In this document: positions 1-8,082 of the stretch, in pieces | Layout of the letters: each line of letters starts with the position of its first letter | Position numbering within the stretch: position 1 is the stretch's first letter | Assembly: GCA_002699335.1 (NCBI GenBank) | Contig: PACG01000008.1 | Location: 1-19,097 of the forward strand | DNA: 19,097 bases | DNA from: Candidatus Poribacteria bacterium | GTDB lineage: Bacteria; Poribacteria; WGA-4E; UBA9662 | Direction: 5' to 3' | The notes under the pieces: model-generated | Told to the model about the DNA's origin: nothing | Databases searched by the model: none | Seen by the model: only the letters and a program-made list of their open reading frames with translations | Translations under genes and position numbers: made by a program

Positions 1-558
1 TGATTACCAAGAAGCTAGCAATCAATATTGGAATTGTTATCTTGAGAGCTGTTTCAAAATTAGGCATCTCATCTGGCTCAAAATGTTGGGTTTTAAAGAC
101 ATTTATACCTCTGGCTAATCGAAGCGATTTGAGCATTCGACTAACCTTTGTCATTCGGCTGGCCCGAACAATATTTGTAAACCGTGCGCCCCTAGCTGCA
201 CGCGTACCTTCTAAACCAAAGTTGTAGATGTTAGATAAAACCTCCATCAGAGAGCTAATAATCGGCAAGCAGCTGACTAGATCAACCCAAAACCAAATGC
301 TTTTTCGATAACTCTTTCCACCAATTGCCCATTTCAATAATAAATCAACACAAAAAATCCCATCAATGACTAAATTAGTCCAATTGAGAAAACCAGTAAT
401 GCCTGGACTTTCAGGGAACATCCCAAATAACTCTGATAGGCATAAAAGAATAGAAAAAAAGCTAATATCAGCGTAAATGAATTTATTTTGCCCAAATGAG
501 ATGACAGGTGGTGGCGTTGAATTTGGTTAGCCATGAATAATTTATTCAGAATTACCAT
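1..558 (-). CDS. Voltage-sensor ion-transport protein, 5' part, frameshifted and cut by the window edge
   Basis: The reading frame starts with ATG at 558 and runs off the left edge. The first part gives a hydrophobic segment like S1 (INSFTLILAF). At a run of seven A (454-460; T on the coding strand) the frame must shift by one base to continue as SILLCLSELFGMFPESPG, then WTNLVIDGIFCVDLLLKWAI (S2 with acidic residues), IWFWVDLVSCLPII (S3), and an S4-like segment in which Arg/Lys recur about every third residue (RAARGAR, RASRMTKVSRMLKSLRLAR). A further hydrophobic stretch starts at the window edge. This S1-S4 layout is the voltage-sensing module of the ion transport superfamily; the pore or any C-terminal domain (for example a cyclase) lies outside. 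The frame after the shift has no stop down to base 1. The single indel could be a sequencing error or real damage. Confidence 0.72.
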
Positions 559-578
559 CTTTAGTATTTCTCGTGTTT

Positions 579-992
579 TTAATCTTGGCTCCTGCGTAAG
601 AAGCTGAAGCTGTCATAACTACTGTATGATTCATCGGTCAAATCGTAGAGAAACGCTGCATCACAATCGGCTCTTAGTACATCTACAACAAACCGGTGTC
701 TTTGGTGATTTTCTGATGACCGTTCAGTGAAGTCATACGTTTCAACCAGGTTTGTTACCTGTTCAGGACTGCTCTGGAGTGTTAGCTGTCCCTTGAATAA
801 CATGGCAAATATCCTATTTTGAATTTTAAAGTCAGCATCAGTAATGTATGTTTGATCCTTTCACCTGCTTAATTTCTCGATTGAACGTTTCATCTCCATC
901 CTTTTCTTTTTATAGAGTCTCCTTTTTTCCATCAATAATTCGGTAGAAACATTAATCTTGCCATGAAATATTTTTGTCTTCTTTAATGCCAT
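579..992 (-). pseudogene. Small hypothetical protein frame split by an in-frame TGA
   Basis: On the minus strand one frame is open from ATG at 992 to TAA at 579-581 (137 codons) except for one TGA at 861-863. Before the TGA lies a very basic, helical 43-residue part (MALKKTKIFHGKINV, then many Lys/Arg). After it comes an acidic part that can also start on its own at ATG 801-803, with a weak AGGA upstream, giving 74 residues. The frame stays open for the 19 codons between the TGA and that ATG, which favours one gene broken by a point mutation over two genes, but this is not proven. It ends 20 bases before the ion-channel start, so the two may be co-transcribed. I do not recognise the family. 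Confidence 0.4.
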
Positions 993-1116
993 ATAATTTT
1001 TATGGTTAATGGATCTAGCTTTGCATATATTGATTCGAACATAAACGTGACAGCAATAAATGAAGTCTCTTGAAATCGTTAACCACCGCTTCCATTTAAT
1101 ACCACAGGGAGAAGTG

Positions 1117-1160
1117 TTTCACACCCATCTTATAATATATATTATAAGATGGGTGTGAAA
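1117..1160. repeat. 44-bp perfect palindrome
   Basis: Two 22-base arms are exact reverse complements with no spacer: the left arm begins TTTCACACCCATC and the right arm ends GATGGGTGTGAAA, with an AT-only centre (TTATAATATATATTATAA). The symmetry stops at 1116/1161. It sits in gene-free DNA between the minus-strand small gene (from 992) and the YceI gene. It could extrude a cruciform, bind a dimeric protein, form a long RNA hairpin, or be the remains of a palindromic miniature element. No target-site duplication is visible. Confidence 0.9.
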
Positions 1161-1339
1161 ACGTTAAACTTGAAGATCAAGGGCGTCAACTGCCAAATTG
1201 AGTGTTGAATTCTGATTAAGCAAAATAAACACAAGTTCTGACAGTTGATCCATAAATATTTGAAGAACGTTTGAACACCTAACATTGGAAACCACAGTGA
1301 GATTTTTAATATATACTAGATGACCTGCCGGATAGAATA

Positions 1340-1477
1340 ATGATTAGAGAGTTTGAACATTCAGATTACAGAGATCACAGGGGATCAATTCTTCTATATA
1401 AGACCATAGAACTTTTTATCCTCTACATCCTGGCTGTGGTTTCCTTGATCTTGATGTTCACAAGATTGGGTTTTTAA
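1340..1477 (+). CDS. Possible 45-residue single-pass membrane peptide
   Basis: ATG at 1340 to TAA at 1475-1477. The N-terminal half is charged (MIREFEHSDYRDHRGS) and the C-terminal half is one hydrophobic helix (IELFILYILAVVSLILMF) followed by TRLGF. This is a shape typical of small membrane peptides, but there is no convincing ribosome binding site and an ORF this short can arise by chance. No family is recognised. Confidence 0.2.
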   Translation: MIREFEHSDYRDHRGSILLYKTIELFILYILAVVSLILMFTRLGF

Positions 1478-1512
1478 GATACTACAAGAGACTATTTTAG
1501 AATCACCATCTT

Positions 1513-2180
1513 TCATTTTGCCGTTGGGGAATCACGGATAACTCCTTTTTTCTTAGAATCCATTTTTAAAATTATATCGGAGTTCACTATTACTTCTCTC
1601 AACTTGAAAAACCAGAGCCCAGGACCTTTAATATTATAATCCGACAATTTTACGTTGAACTGGCTATTTAGTTTGTTCTAAAGGCTAAGTTTTTTATGTT
1701 ATGGAGCTCTATCGTGACATCAGAACTTACTGTTATAGTCTCACCAATATTCAATTGTCTAACCTTTTTCTGTCCATTGACATGTGCTGGCAAAATTGAA
1801 TGGATCATATTCGAATTAGCAGTCAGTTTAATATCAGGAAATTCTTCGGGTTCTAGTAACTCCCTCAGGTGTCCGTCCCTCTTTTTGTTTCCTGTTTCAA
1901 TAGTATCCACCTTGAGATTGAATTCCGCATTAAAGTCGCTCAGATTATTCAAATCAACACTAATATGACCTATTAACTCCGAACTAACGCCCGAAAAGGC
2001 ATGAGGTTTTGTAGCGGAAAAACTAAATGAGTTGTCATTTTTTTCAACGTGATATTGTTGAGCGATCTTTTCGCTTGCAGTCAGATAGTTATCAGCCAAT
2101 AAGTTAACCACAAATATGGATAAGAGGCTAAGAGTAGATAACAGAAGTGAAATCTGTCTTTTAGGTTTGTAATTGAACAT
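1513..2180 (-). CDS. YceI-like domain protein with N-terminal signal/anchor, frameshifted near the C-terminus
   Basis: ATG at 2178-2180 has GGGAGA seven bases upstream. A basic N-terminus and a hydrophobic segment (SLLLSTLSLLSIFVVNLLA) indicate export or membrane anchoring. The mature part shows the YceI pattern: an N-terminal strand with FSFSATKPHAFSG, then VDTIETGNKKRDGHLRELL and EEFPDIKLTANS. YceI proteins are periplasmic lipocalin-like barrels that bind polyisoprenoid or amphiphilic ligands. The original frame stops at 1668, but one extra base near 1672-1674 (TTT on +, AAA on the coding strand) makes it continue as LNSQFNVKLSDYNIKGPGL and FKLREVIVNSDIILKM, which fits the last strands of the barrel, ending at TGA 1513-1515. 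I therefore give the end as 1513. It is divergent from an HxlR-type regulator, its probable controller. Confidence 0.72.
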
Positions 2181-2331
2181 GTAACATTCTCCCGTAATTT
2201 AAATAGCTTACAAGACAGATAAAACCTAAAGTTAAAATAGAGTTGAATTATACTGACTTTAGCTTCTGCCCACCAAGTATATATTTTTTATGACATTATA
2301 TTTGCTAAAAGTATACGATTAGGGGTGGAAG
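2181..2331. promoter_or_regulatory. Divergent promoter region of yceI-like and hxlR-like genes
   Basis: This 151-base AT-rich gap separates two divergent genes. The heptamer AAGTATA occurs twice in the same orientation, at 2275-2281 and 2309-2315, the second within an AGTATAC-type palindromic core. HxlR-family proteins commonly autoregulate from such divergent regions, so these repeats are candidate operator half-sites. No promoter hexamers stand out clearly. Confidence 0.35.
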
Positions 2332-2704
2332 ATGTCGATCAATCCGTATGGTCAAAATTTAAATAAAGAATGCCAATCCAATGGGGTTTATGGTGTCACT
2401 ATAACAATGCATGTTCTAGGTGGAAAGTGGAAGATGCCGATTATCCACAACCTATCCAACGGCTTACAAAGATTTAGTGCTCCCAAACGTTTGGTTCCAG
2501 GTGCAACTCAGAAAATGCTGGTACAACAACTAAGAGAGTTAGAAAACCATGGTGTTGTGCATCGAAAGGTTTATGCAGTCGTGCCACCTAAAGTTGAATA
2601 TTCGTTGACTGAGTATGGCAAGGCATTACTCCCATCTTACGCTAATGCATCAGTGGGGAGAGGAGCATGCTTCGAAAACAGAGGGAATTAGCCAAGGGAA
2701 TTAA
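2332..2704 (+). CDS. HxlR/MarR-like winged-helix transcriptional regulator, frameshifted near the C-terminus
   Basis: ATG at 2332 follows AGGGG with good spacing. The protein has the HxlR signature: an N-terminal cysteine (Cys14), VLGGKWKMPIIHNL (26-39), the recognition region ending QKMLVQQLRELENHGVVHRKV, and the wing VPPKVEYSLTEYGKALL. Many relatives sense quinones, aldehydes or disulfide stress through the N-terminal cysteine. The annotated frame stops at 2691 with an untypical tail, but a one-base shift near 2627-2640 (CTCCCATC) restores the family's C-terminal helix, LTLMHQWGEEHASKTEG, ending at TAA 2702-2704. I give the longer end. It is divergent from the YceI-like gene, which it probably controls. 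Confidence 0.8.
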
Positions 2705-3659
2705 TCCTTTATCGGTTTAGACAAGAAAGACGGGATATTGATGTGAAGTCGGATTTTCTATGGTTTTTGAGAGTTCATTGCCTTTCCATGTTGATAATGC
2801 ATATGCAGAGATTACCATCATTTGGCAACTATCCCATAGAATCCCATCTCACCCCAAACAAGCAAATTAACGCTAATTTTCTACCTGTTTCTCTTCATGA
2901 TACTTCAGGTACTGAAGAGATTAAAACAATTGCATTCTGAGATAAATTGCAGTTGTTTTTCAATAGTTCCTAGAAGATAAATTGCCAAATAGCTTAGAAA
3001 GCAAATGCGAACTAACGTATCTGGTAAGATTGTGAGCAACCGACAAGGCCATAGTTTTGGTTGTGCTGAAAGCCCTACGTTAAACCTCATCCCCGCCTGC
3101 TCACTAGCCACAGGCCACTGCTCACTAAAAACTGGACAGTAAAAGTTCTTGATCTCCGTCACCGCCTGTGATAAATTGAGCCCTAATCTAACAGGTGATC
3201 GAAATGACATGTTGGTTATGGGCTTCTTTGTTTTTCTATCTGCTTGTGTAGCTGATGTGGAAGCCTCCCGTGCGGCTCTGGTCAATGTAGCCGGATTCAA
3301 AGCGGACGAGATCTTCCCGATGACCGGTCGGATAACAGGCAAATGGAACCCGCACACCCTAATGTCATCCGCCAGCCAGGTATATTGTCTCGTCAGATCT
3401 AACCGGATGACACCTTCGTTTTCTACTTCTCCGGTCACAGGACTGTTTATGAACAGCAACTCCTTTCTGTTAGCGACCAACAGCAATATGATGATTATTG
3501 TGACACCTTGGAGTTGAGTGCTACTCCTCTGGCCAAGGTGAGCCAAATCCTACCCCGAGTCAAAGCTCGGCAACTTGATACTTTCGTATTTTATACCAAA
3601 GTGTGATCTACAAAACTAGGCACATTTGCCTCTTATGATACGGACAAAATGACAACTGT
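2705..3659. other. Long region without a confident gene
   Basis: About 950 bases follow the HxlR-like gene. They hold a four-unit heptamer repeat at 3098-3125 and a segment (about 3149-3546) that is open on both strands. The + frame from 3209 resembles a lipoprotein start (MLVMGFFVFLSACVAD); the - frame from 3546 to 2905 has a hydrophilic middle (PVTGEVENEGVIRLDLTRQY) and a hydrophobic start. GC is higher at about 3230-3420 than around it. I recognise no family in either direction and cannot choose between them. Confidence 0.4.
3098..3125. repeat. Short heptamer tandem repeat
   Basis: Four consecutive 7-base units end in CAC: TGCTCAC, TAGCCAC, AGGCCAC, TGCTCAC. Units one and four are identical and the others differ at two to four bases. 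Read on the minus strand they encode the SEQWPVASEQ-type peptide that such repeats produce when translated. Degenerate heptamer arrays like this are known from intergenic DNA of several bacterial groups; their role is unclear. Confidence 0.6.
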
Positions 3660-4742
3660 ATGGGAAATTTCATAAATAACCTGCTCGACAATTTAATTTC
3701 CACTACATGGCGCATGATGGAATTGCCTTTTAATTTGCTTTTTATATTCATGGTCATTGCATTGATTCTGTTTAATTGGCTCGGAAGACGATGGCTCAAA
3801 GAACTTTCCAATCAAAAACGTCTCTATATCAATGCTGCATTGATACTGATGCTACTTCTTTATGTGGCGGATAAAAAGTTTGCTTTTATCCGCACGGAAA
3901 TGAATGTGTTAAATGAAAACGTTCGAAATGTACGAATGAAAATAAGAGCTGTCGCCTTTCATGCTCCCGTTGACCTATCGAAATTTAACAAAGAATTCCC
4001 AAAAGCAAAACTGTTTAAACGTTCCATAAATGAGGCTGTTCAATTGTTGACGGTGATTCAACAGCAGCCCAATTCAGTTGTTTATATTGGTCGGGTCGAT
4101 TTGACACATCCAAAGATTAAAATTGAAATTTCTCCGCAGAAAAGAGAAAAGTATTTGACAAGTACATTTGCCAAGAAACATGGTGCCGTATTGGCCATTA
4201 ACGGTGAAGCAGGAGAGACTCCGGCCCCTAATTGTGAATTGGGTAGATGGTCCGGTAATTGGGTCAGAAATGGGAATCCTGTGATGATGGTGGATACAAA
4301 ATTACGCCCCTTCATCGGGTTTAACAAACACAATGTGGCGAAGTACTACGAAGAGGAATTTGTGGATACAGAGTATAAAGATGATTATTACAATGCCATT
4401 TGGGGGCGTTTCGATATTTTGAAAAAGAATAAAATTATCTTTCCTCGACAGGACAGACGGGATTTTCCCTATGCTAGAACAGTTATGGGATTAGACCAGG
4501 ATGGTTCCGAACTCTTTTTGATGGTTGTAGATGGAAAGCGTCCATGGTACAGCGTAGGTTTGACCTATGAAGATTGCGCAAAGATGTTACGCTCACTTGG
4601 GGCCTACGATGCCATGGCATGTGATCAAGGAGGGTCGTCTTGTATGTATGTCGAAGATATGGGAGGCATAATTAATCGCCCCGCTGATTGGGATGGAATT
4701 GAAAGACCTGTATATTCACATTTTGGAATTTCTTTTAGGTGA
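3660..4742 (+). CDS. Membrane-anchored phosphodiester glycosidase family protein (NAGPA domain)
   Basis: The 360-residue protein has two N-terminal hydrophobic segments (about 22-40 and 56-70) and a linker, then a NAGPA-type domain from about 130 to the end. Visible signatures are GAVLAINGE (175-183), PYARTVMGLDQDG (270-282), VVDGKRPWYSVGLTYED (289-305) and DAMACDQGGSSCMYV (317-331). The domain is named after the human lysosomal uncovering enzyme that removes N-acetylglucosamine from a phosphodiester; bacterial members are thought to act on phosphodiester-linked sugars of the cell surface. Two N-terminal helices should place the catalytic domain on one face of the membrane, probably outside. 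No strong ribosome binding site precedes ATG 3660. The frame is complete. Confidence 0.82.
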   Translation: MGNFINNLLDNLISTTWRMMELPFNLLFIFMVIALILFNWLGRRWLKELSNQKRLYINAALILMLLLYVADKKFAFIRTEMNVLNENVRNVRMKIRAVAFHAPVDLSKFNKEFPKAKLFKRSINEAVQLLTVIQQQPNSVVYIGRVDLTHPKIKIEISPQKREKYLTSTFAKKHGAVLAINGEAGETPAPNCELGRWSGNWVRNGNPVMMVDTKLRPFIGFNKHNVAKYYEEEFVDTEYKDDYYNAIWGRFDILKKNKIIFPRQDRRDFPYARTVMGLDQDGSELFLMVVDGKRPWYSVGLTYEDCAKMLRSLGAYDAMACDQGGSSCMYVEDMGGIINRPADWDGIERPVYSHFGISFR

Positions 4743-5138
4743 CAAATTCTGATCTATGTATCAGATCAGCATTCGTATTCAAAACAGAATTCTTCACATA
4801 CAATCACAACCGGCTCTCGCACTTGATTGATTCCAATTAAAATGCGATGGGCTTAGATTAAGGAATAAATGATATAAAAAGATTGATAGCAGTATTACCA
4901 CTTGCTGCTTCCTAGTTATTGGTAGTACAAGATAAGGCTTCAAGTGTGTCTCTATTTTGACAGCGGCTGCGGGATAAAATAAGTGGGTATTAGTGGTGGA
5001 GATCAATAACTATCATAGATATTGATAGTCGATTCCAGCAGAGATTTAGCCAACACGTTGATATATAATTGCGCTCTCATTTTTTTGGTGATGTAGTATC
5101 AACGTTTATCGTCATAAACTATAATCTATTTAGTTTAA
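4743..5138. other. Intergenic region
   Basis: Just after the NAGPA gene there is a weak inverted repeat, TCTGAT (4748-4753) and ATCAGA (4760-4765), without a T-tract, so it is a poor terminator candidate. A 70-codon minus-strand frame at 4794-5006 has no recognisable motif and no ribosome binding site. I see nothing else. Confidence 0.4.
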
Positions 5139-5336
5139 ATGAGGAGTTTACCTAGATGCGAAGATTTACTTGGCAAATGCCGTATCTGTGATCATCAGGT
5201 CAGTAAACAAGCTTGGAATTGTCCTCATTGTGGCCAACCTTCTCCTACTGAAGAAGTTAAAGCCTATTTAGACTTAGGCAGAAGCGGTTGCCTAATCTAT
5301 GCTATTGTCCTTATTGTTTTTGTTGTTATGACATGA
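5139..5336 (+). CDS. Small zinc-ribbon protein with C-terminal membrane helix
   Basis: The 65-residue product carries a zinc ribbon with two Cys-X2-Cys knuckles (CRICDHQ and CPHCGQPSP, spaced 11 residues between the pairs) and a C-terminal hydrophobic helix (CLIYAIVLIVFVVMT). Short proteins of this kind are tail-anchored in the membrane with the ribbon in the cytoplasm, function unknown. The ATG at 5139 overlaps a GAGGAG sequence that would fit a later ATG in another frame, so the exact start is uncertain. The ribbon itself is clear. Confidence 0.6.
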   Translation: MRSLPRCEDLLGKCRICDHQVSKQAWNCPHCGQPSPTEEVKAYLDLGRSGCLIYAIVLIVFVVMT

Positions 5337-5680
5337 ACTGTTTTATCCCGTCTTTAATATGACGGCAACTCTCAATAATAGCAAGTACCACTGGTCAGTT
5401 GGCCTTAAAGACAACACGAAGTTGATCTAGCATTGGCTAGACGACAAGCCGCAGACAACGATACAACAGGCAGAGAGCCAAGGCGAGGCGATTCGTCTCC
5501 GCTCCCCGATCAAAATAAGAATTGAGAATTGTATTTATTCCCGCGTTATACTACGATGACTCTAGCCAAGCATGTCCCGACCTGTTCCCACGAAAGCCAA
5601 GGGCAAGTCAGGGACGCTAATCTTCAACTAGTGCTTGATCGGGGAAATGGAAAAACAGAGCCGTTCAATCCCAACCTGAA
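5337..5680. other. Intergenic region with a distant 11-bp inverted repeat
   Basis: There are 344 bases before the DUF6785 gene. TCCCCGATCAA at 5503-5513 is matched exactly in reverse complement by TTGATCGGGGA at 5635-5645, about 121 bases apart. These could be ends of a miniature element or a long-range RNA stem in the leader. No gene is recognised. Confidence 0.4.
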
Positions 5681-7620
5681 ATGAAAGACCTATTTTCTGA
5701 CCGATTAACCATTCGCAGTGTGTTGATCGGCCTGATTCTCATTCCCGTCAACTGCTTTTGGATTATTCAATTCGAATTCAACCGCTGGTCGTTTCCCACC
5801 TACCTGGTTCCCTACTATAACGTTATCTTTTGCCTGGTACTGCTGGTGGGCGTATCAATTCTGATGAAGCGTATCTCCCCCGGCTGGGCACTTACCTCCT
5901 CTGAACTTCTGGTGCCCTACCTGATGATGTGTATGGCCTCTTCCATCTGTTCGCACAACATGATGGAAATTTTAGTGACTTCGATGGGACACGCTTTCTG
6001 GTTCTCAACCCCGGAAAACGAGTGGCAAAACCTTATCTTGCCTCATTTACCGTCCTGGCTAACCGTTTCAGATAAAATTTCGCTGCGGGGATACTATGAA
6101 GGTGAAACCACCCTGTATCACTGGACGCATGTGAAGCCATGGATTGAACCTTTCATCTGGTGGCTGCTTTTCACGATGGCACTATTGGGTATTATGCTCT
6201 GTATCAACGTCGTGTTGCGGAAGCAGTGGATTGAAAAAGAGAAACTAACCTACCCAATCATTCAACTACCGCTCTCTATCATGGATCCCAAACTCCACCT
6301 GCTGCACAATCGCTCTCTCTGGTTCGGTTTTTGCATAACAGGCGGACTGACATTCGTCAACGGATTAGCTGTTCTGTATCCAGTGTTGCCATCCATTCCA
6401 CTCAAGAGGATTTTAAACCTGCACCGCTTGTTAACTGATCGCCCTTGGAATGCCATCGGATGGACACCGGTCACAATTCATCCACATCTAATTGGACTTG
6501 GCTTTCTAATGCCGATTGATCTCCTGTTTTCAGCCTGGTTTTTCTACTGGGTCCTGAAAGCTCAGCAAATTTTTAGCAGTGCTGTCGGCTTACAGGGATT
6601 ACCCAATTTTCCTTATGCTAAGGAGCAATCATTCGGTGCCTATATAGCGATTATCCTGGCTGCATTGTGGGTGGGGAGACATCACTTTCAGCAAGTCAGT
6701 TTAAGTCTATTTCGTCCTGATAAAGACCAACCAGATATCGCAGATGGTATCAGTGATAGCACGGTAGTTATTGGGATTATTCTCGGTTTTGTATTTCTCT
6801 GCTTTTTCTCTGTGCGAGCCGGGATGGGGATTTGGCTATCTGTCGCTTTTTTCTTCCTCTATTACTTGCTCTCGACGGCCATCACACGGATGCGAGCGGA
6901 GTTGGGGTTTCCCATACACGATGCCCATTATCCTCTGGGGCCAGATCACATTGCTATTATTGCGCAAGGCACACGGAGATTAGGGCCGAAAAACCTGGCT
7001 GTACTAGCTTTGTACCACTGGTTCAATCGTACATACGCCAGTCATCCGATGCCCCATCAACTAGAAGGATTCAAGATGTCTGATCAGCTTAGAATCTCAA
7101 CACCCCGTGTTAGTCGAAACCTGATTTTGATTTTGATACTAGCCATATTTATCAGTGTGGTTTCAACCTTTTGGCTGATTTTAGACAGTTTCTACCGGCG
7201 CGGATCGGCGTCAGGATTTTACACCTGGTGGGGATCAGGAGGATTCGGCAGAGAGACGTTTCGCTGGCTGGAATCCTGGCTTTTATACCAGACGGAACCG
7301 GATCTATTTGCCATAGGAGCTGTCAGTGTCGGATTTCTGCTCTCAATCGGGATGATGTTTCTTCGATTGCACTTTCTGTGGTGGCCTTTCCATCCGCTGG
7401 GATACGCTATTTCCAGTAGTTGGGGAATCCACGTTTGGAGTTCATTTCTGATCAGTTGGGTCGTCAAATTGATCGTTCTACGCTACGGAGGTCTGAGATC
7501 ATATCGGCAGACTGTACCTTTTCCCTCGGTATTATTTTGGGCGAATATATGGTGGGTGGAGTTTGGAATTTGGTAAGCATTATATGCAATATACCGACCT
7601 ACCAATTCAGTGTAGGGTAG
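5681..7620 (+). CDS. DUF6785/DUF6784-type polytopic membrane protein, frameshifted near the C-terminus
   Basis: A large membrane protein with about a dozen hydrophobic helices. It has the layout of the DUF6785 (N-terminal) plus DUF6784 (C-terminal) family: an opening helix after LTIRSVLIGL, SSELLVPYLMMCMASSI, then VVLRKQWIEKEKLTYPIIQL, TAITRMRAELGFP, and the C-terminal HFLWWPFHPLGYAISSSW. The function is unknown; the fold suggests transport. The original frame ends at 7576, but one extra T in the T4 run at 7519-7522 restores FSLGIILGEYMVGGVWNL and IPTYQF, the normal end of the family, stopping with TAG at 7618-7620. I give the end as 7620. ATG 5681 is the only in-frame start after an upstream stop at 5636 and has no good ribosome binding site. 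Assignment rests on memory of the family pattern. Confidence 0.72.
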
Positions 7621-7741
7621 TAATCGGTTGCCGACTCTACGCTTATGACCAGTTCATCGACTAAACCTGACATAGCTTTCCTCCACTATAGTATGACGTC
7701 TGAGCGCAACAGGAGCCACCGTGAAAGTAGGAAGTACCACT

Positions 7742-7759
7742 TTTGGACTGAGGTCCAAA
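7742..7759. repeat. Perfect hairpin, 7-bp stem, 4-base loop
   Basis: TTTGGAC pairs with GTCCAAA around a TGAG loop, about 120 bases after the restored end of the DUF6785 gene. It may be a transcript-end structure or protein site; the lack of a U-run argues against a classical intrinsic terminator. Confidence 0.4.
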
Positions 7760-7992
7760 CTCATTAGCGCCAATGGCTACCAACAGCAGTTGCTAGTCCC
7801 AAACCTAGCCAAGATTCAAACCCTGTCAACCCTGGCTAGCGTATTCAGATTTTGATGATTATGAGCCGTCTTTTGGGCTGGCCTCCCCCGCTAAATTTCT
7901 GTCACCAAAGCCGCTTTTTCTTAGGAGTTTACACCCCTCTCAATTATCTGGAGCAAGTATTAACAACAGTTATTCCTCCTTAACAATTAGGA

Positions 7993-8017
7993 GATTGATA
8001 CAGGTATGGTATCAATC
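7993..8017. repeat. Perfect hairpin, 9-bp stem, 7-base loop
   Basis: GATTGATAC and GTATCAATC flank AGGTATG. It lies 66 bases past the stop of the minus-strand pseudogene, a position expected for a transcript-end structure, but no U-run follows on either strand. Confidence 0.45.
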
Positions 8018-8082
8018 AGGCAGAGGTTACACTAAAAGATCATTGAAACCGTATTCGTTCAACGAGTTATTAGCGAGAATTT

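Larger units (their letters stand above)
993..1512. other. Intergenic region, about 520 bases
   Basis: This stretch is AT-rich and holds the 44-bp palindrome and one possible 45-codon ORF at 1340-1477. I see no RNA gene or terminator with a T-tract and no other reading frame with recognisable family motifs. Confidence 0.5.
7621..8082. other. Intergenic region with two hairpins
   Basis: There are 462 bases between the DUF6785 gene and the convergent pseudogene. Two perfect inverted repeats are visible: TTTGGAC-TGAG-GTCCAAA (7742-7759) and GATTGATAC-AGGTATG-GTATCAATC (7993-8017). Neither is followed by a T-tract in either direction. No coding frame is recognised. Confidence 0.5.

Noticed and set aside
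42..227. 61-codon + frame
   Set aside because: It lies antisense to the S4 region of the ion-channel frame, which has clear family sequence.
1696..1968. 90-codon + frame
   Set aside because: It is antisense to the YceI-like gene and has no motif or ribosome binding site.
2743..2940. 65-codon + frame
   Set aside because: No family motif, irregular composition, and no convincing ribosome binding site.
4748..4765. Terminator after the NAGPA gene
   Set aside because: The stem is only six base pairs and no T-tract follows.
4794..5006. 70-codon minus frame
   Set aside because: No recognisable motif or ribosome binding site; probably chance.
6771..7467. Several frames of 70-82 codons inside the DUF6785 gene
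   Set aside because: They overlap a long membrane-protein frame with family sequence; all are shadows.
7420..7620. 66-codon + frame taken as a separate gene
   Set aside because: Its second half is the shifted C-terminus of the DUF6785 protein, so it is part of that gene, not a new one.
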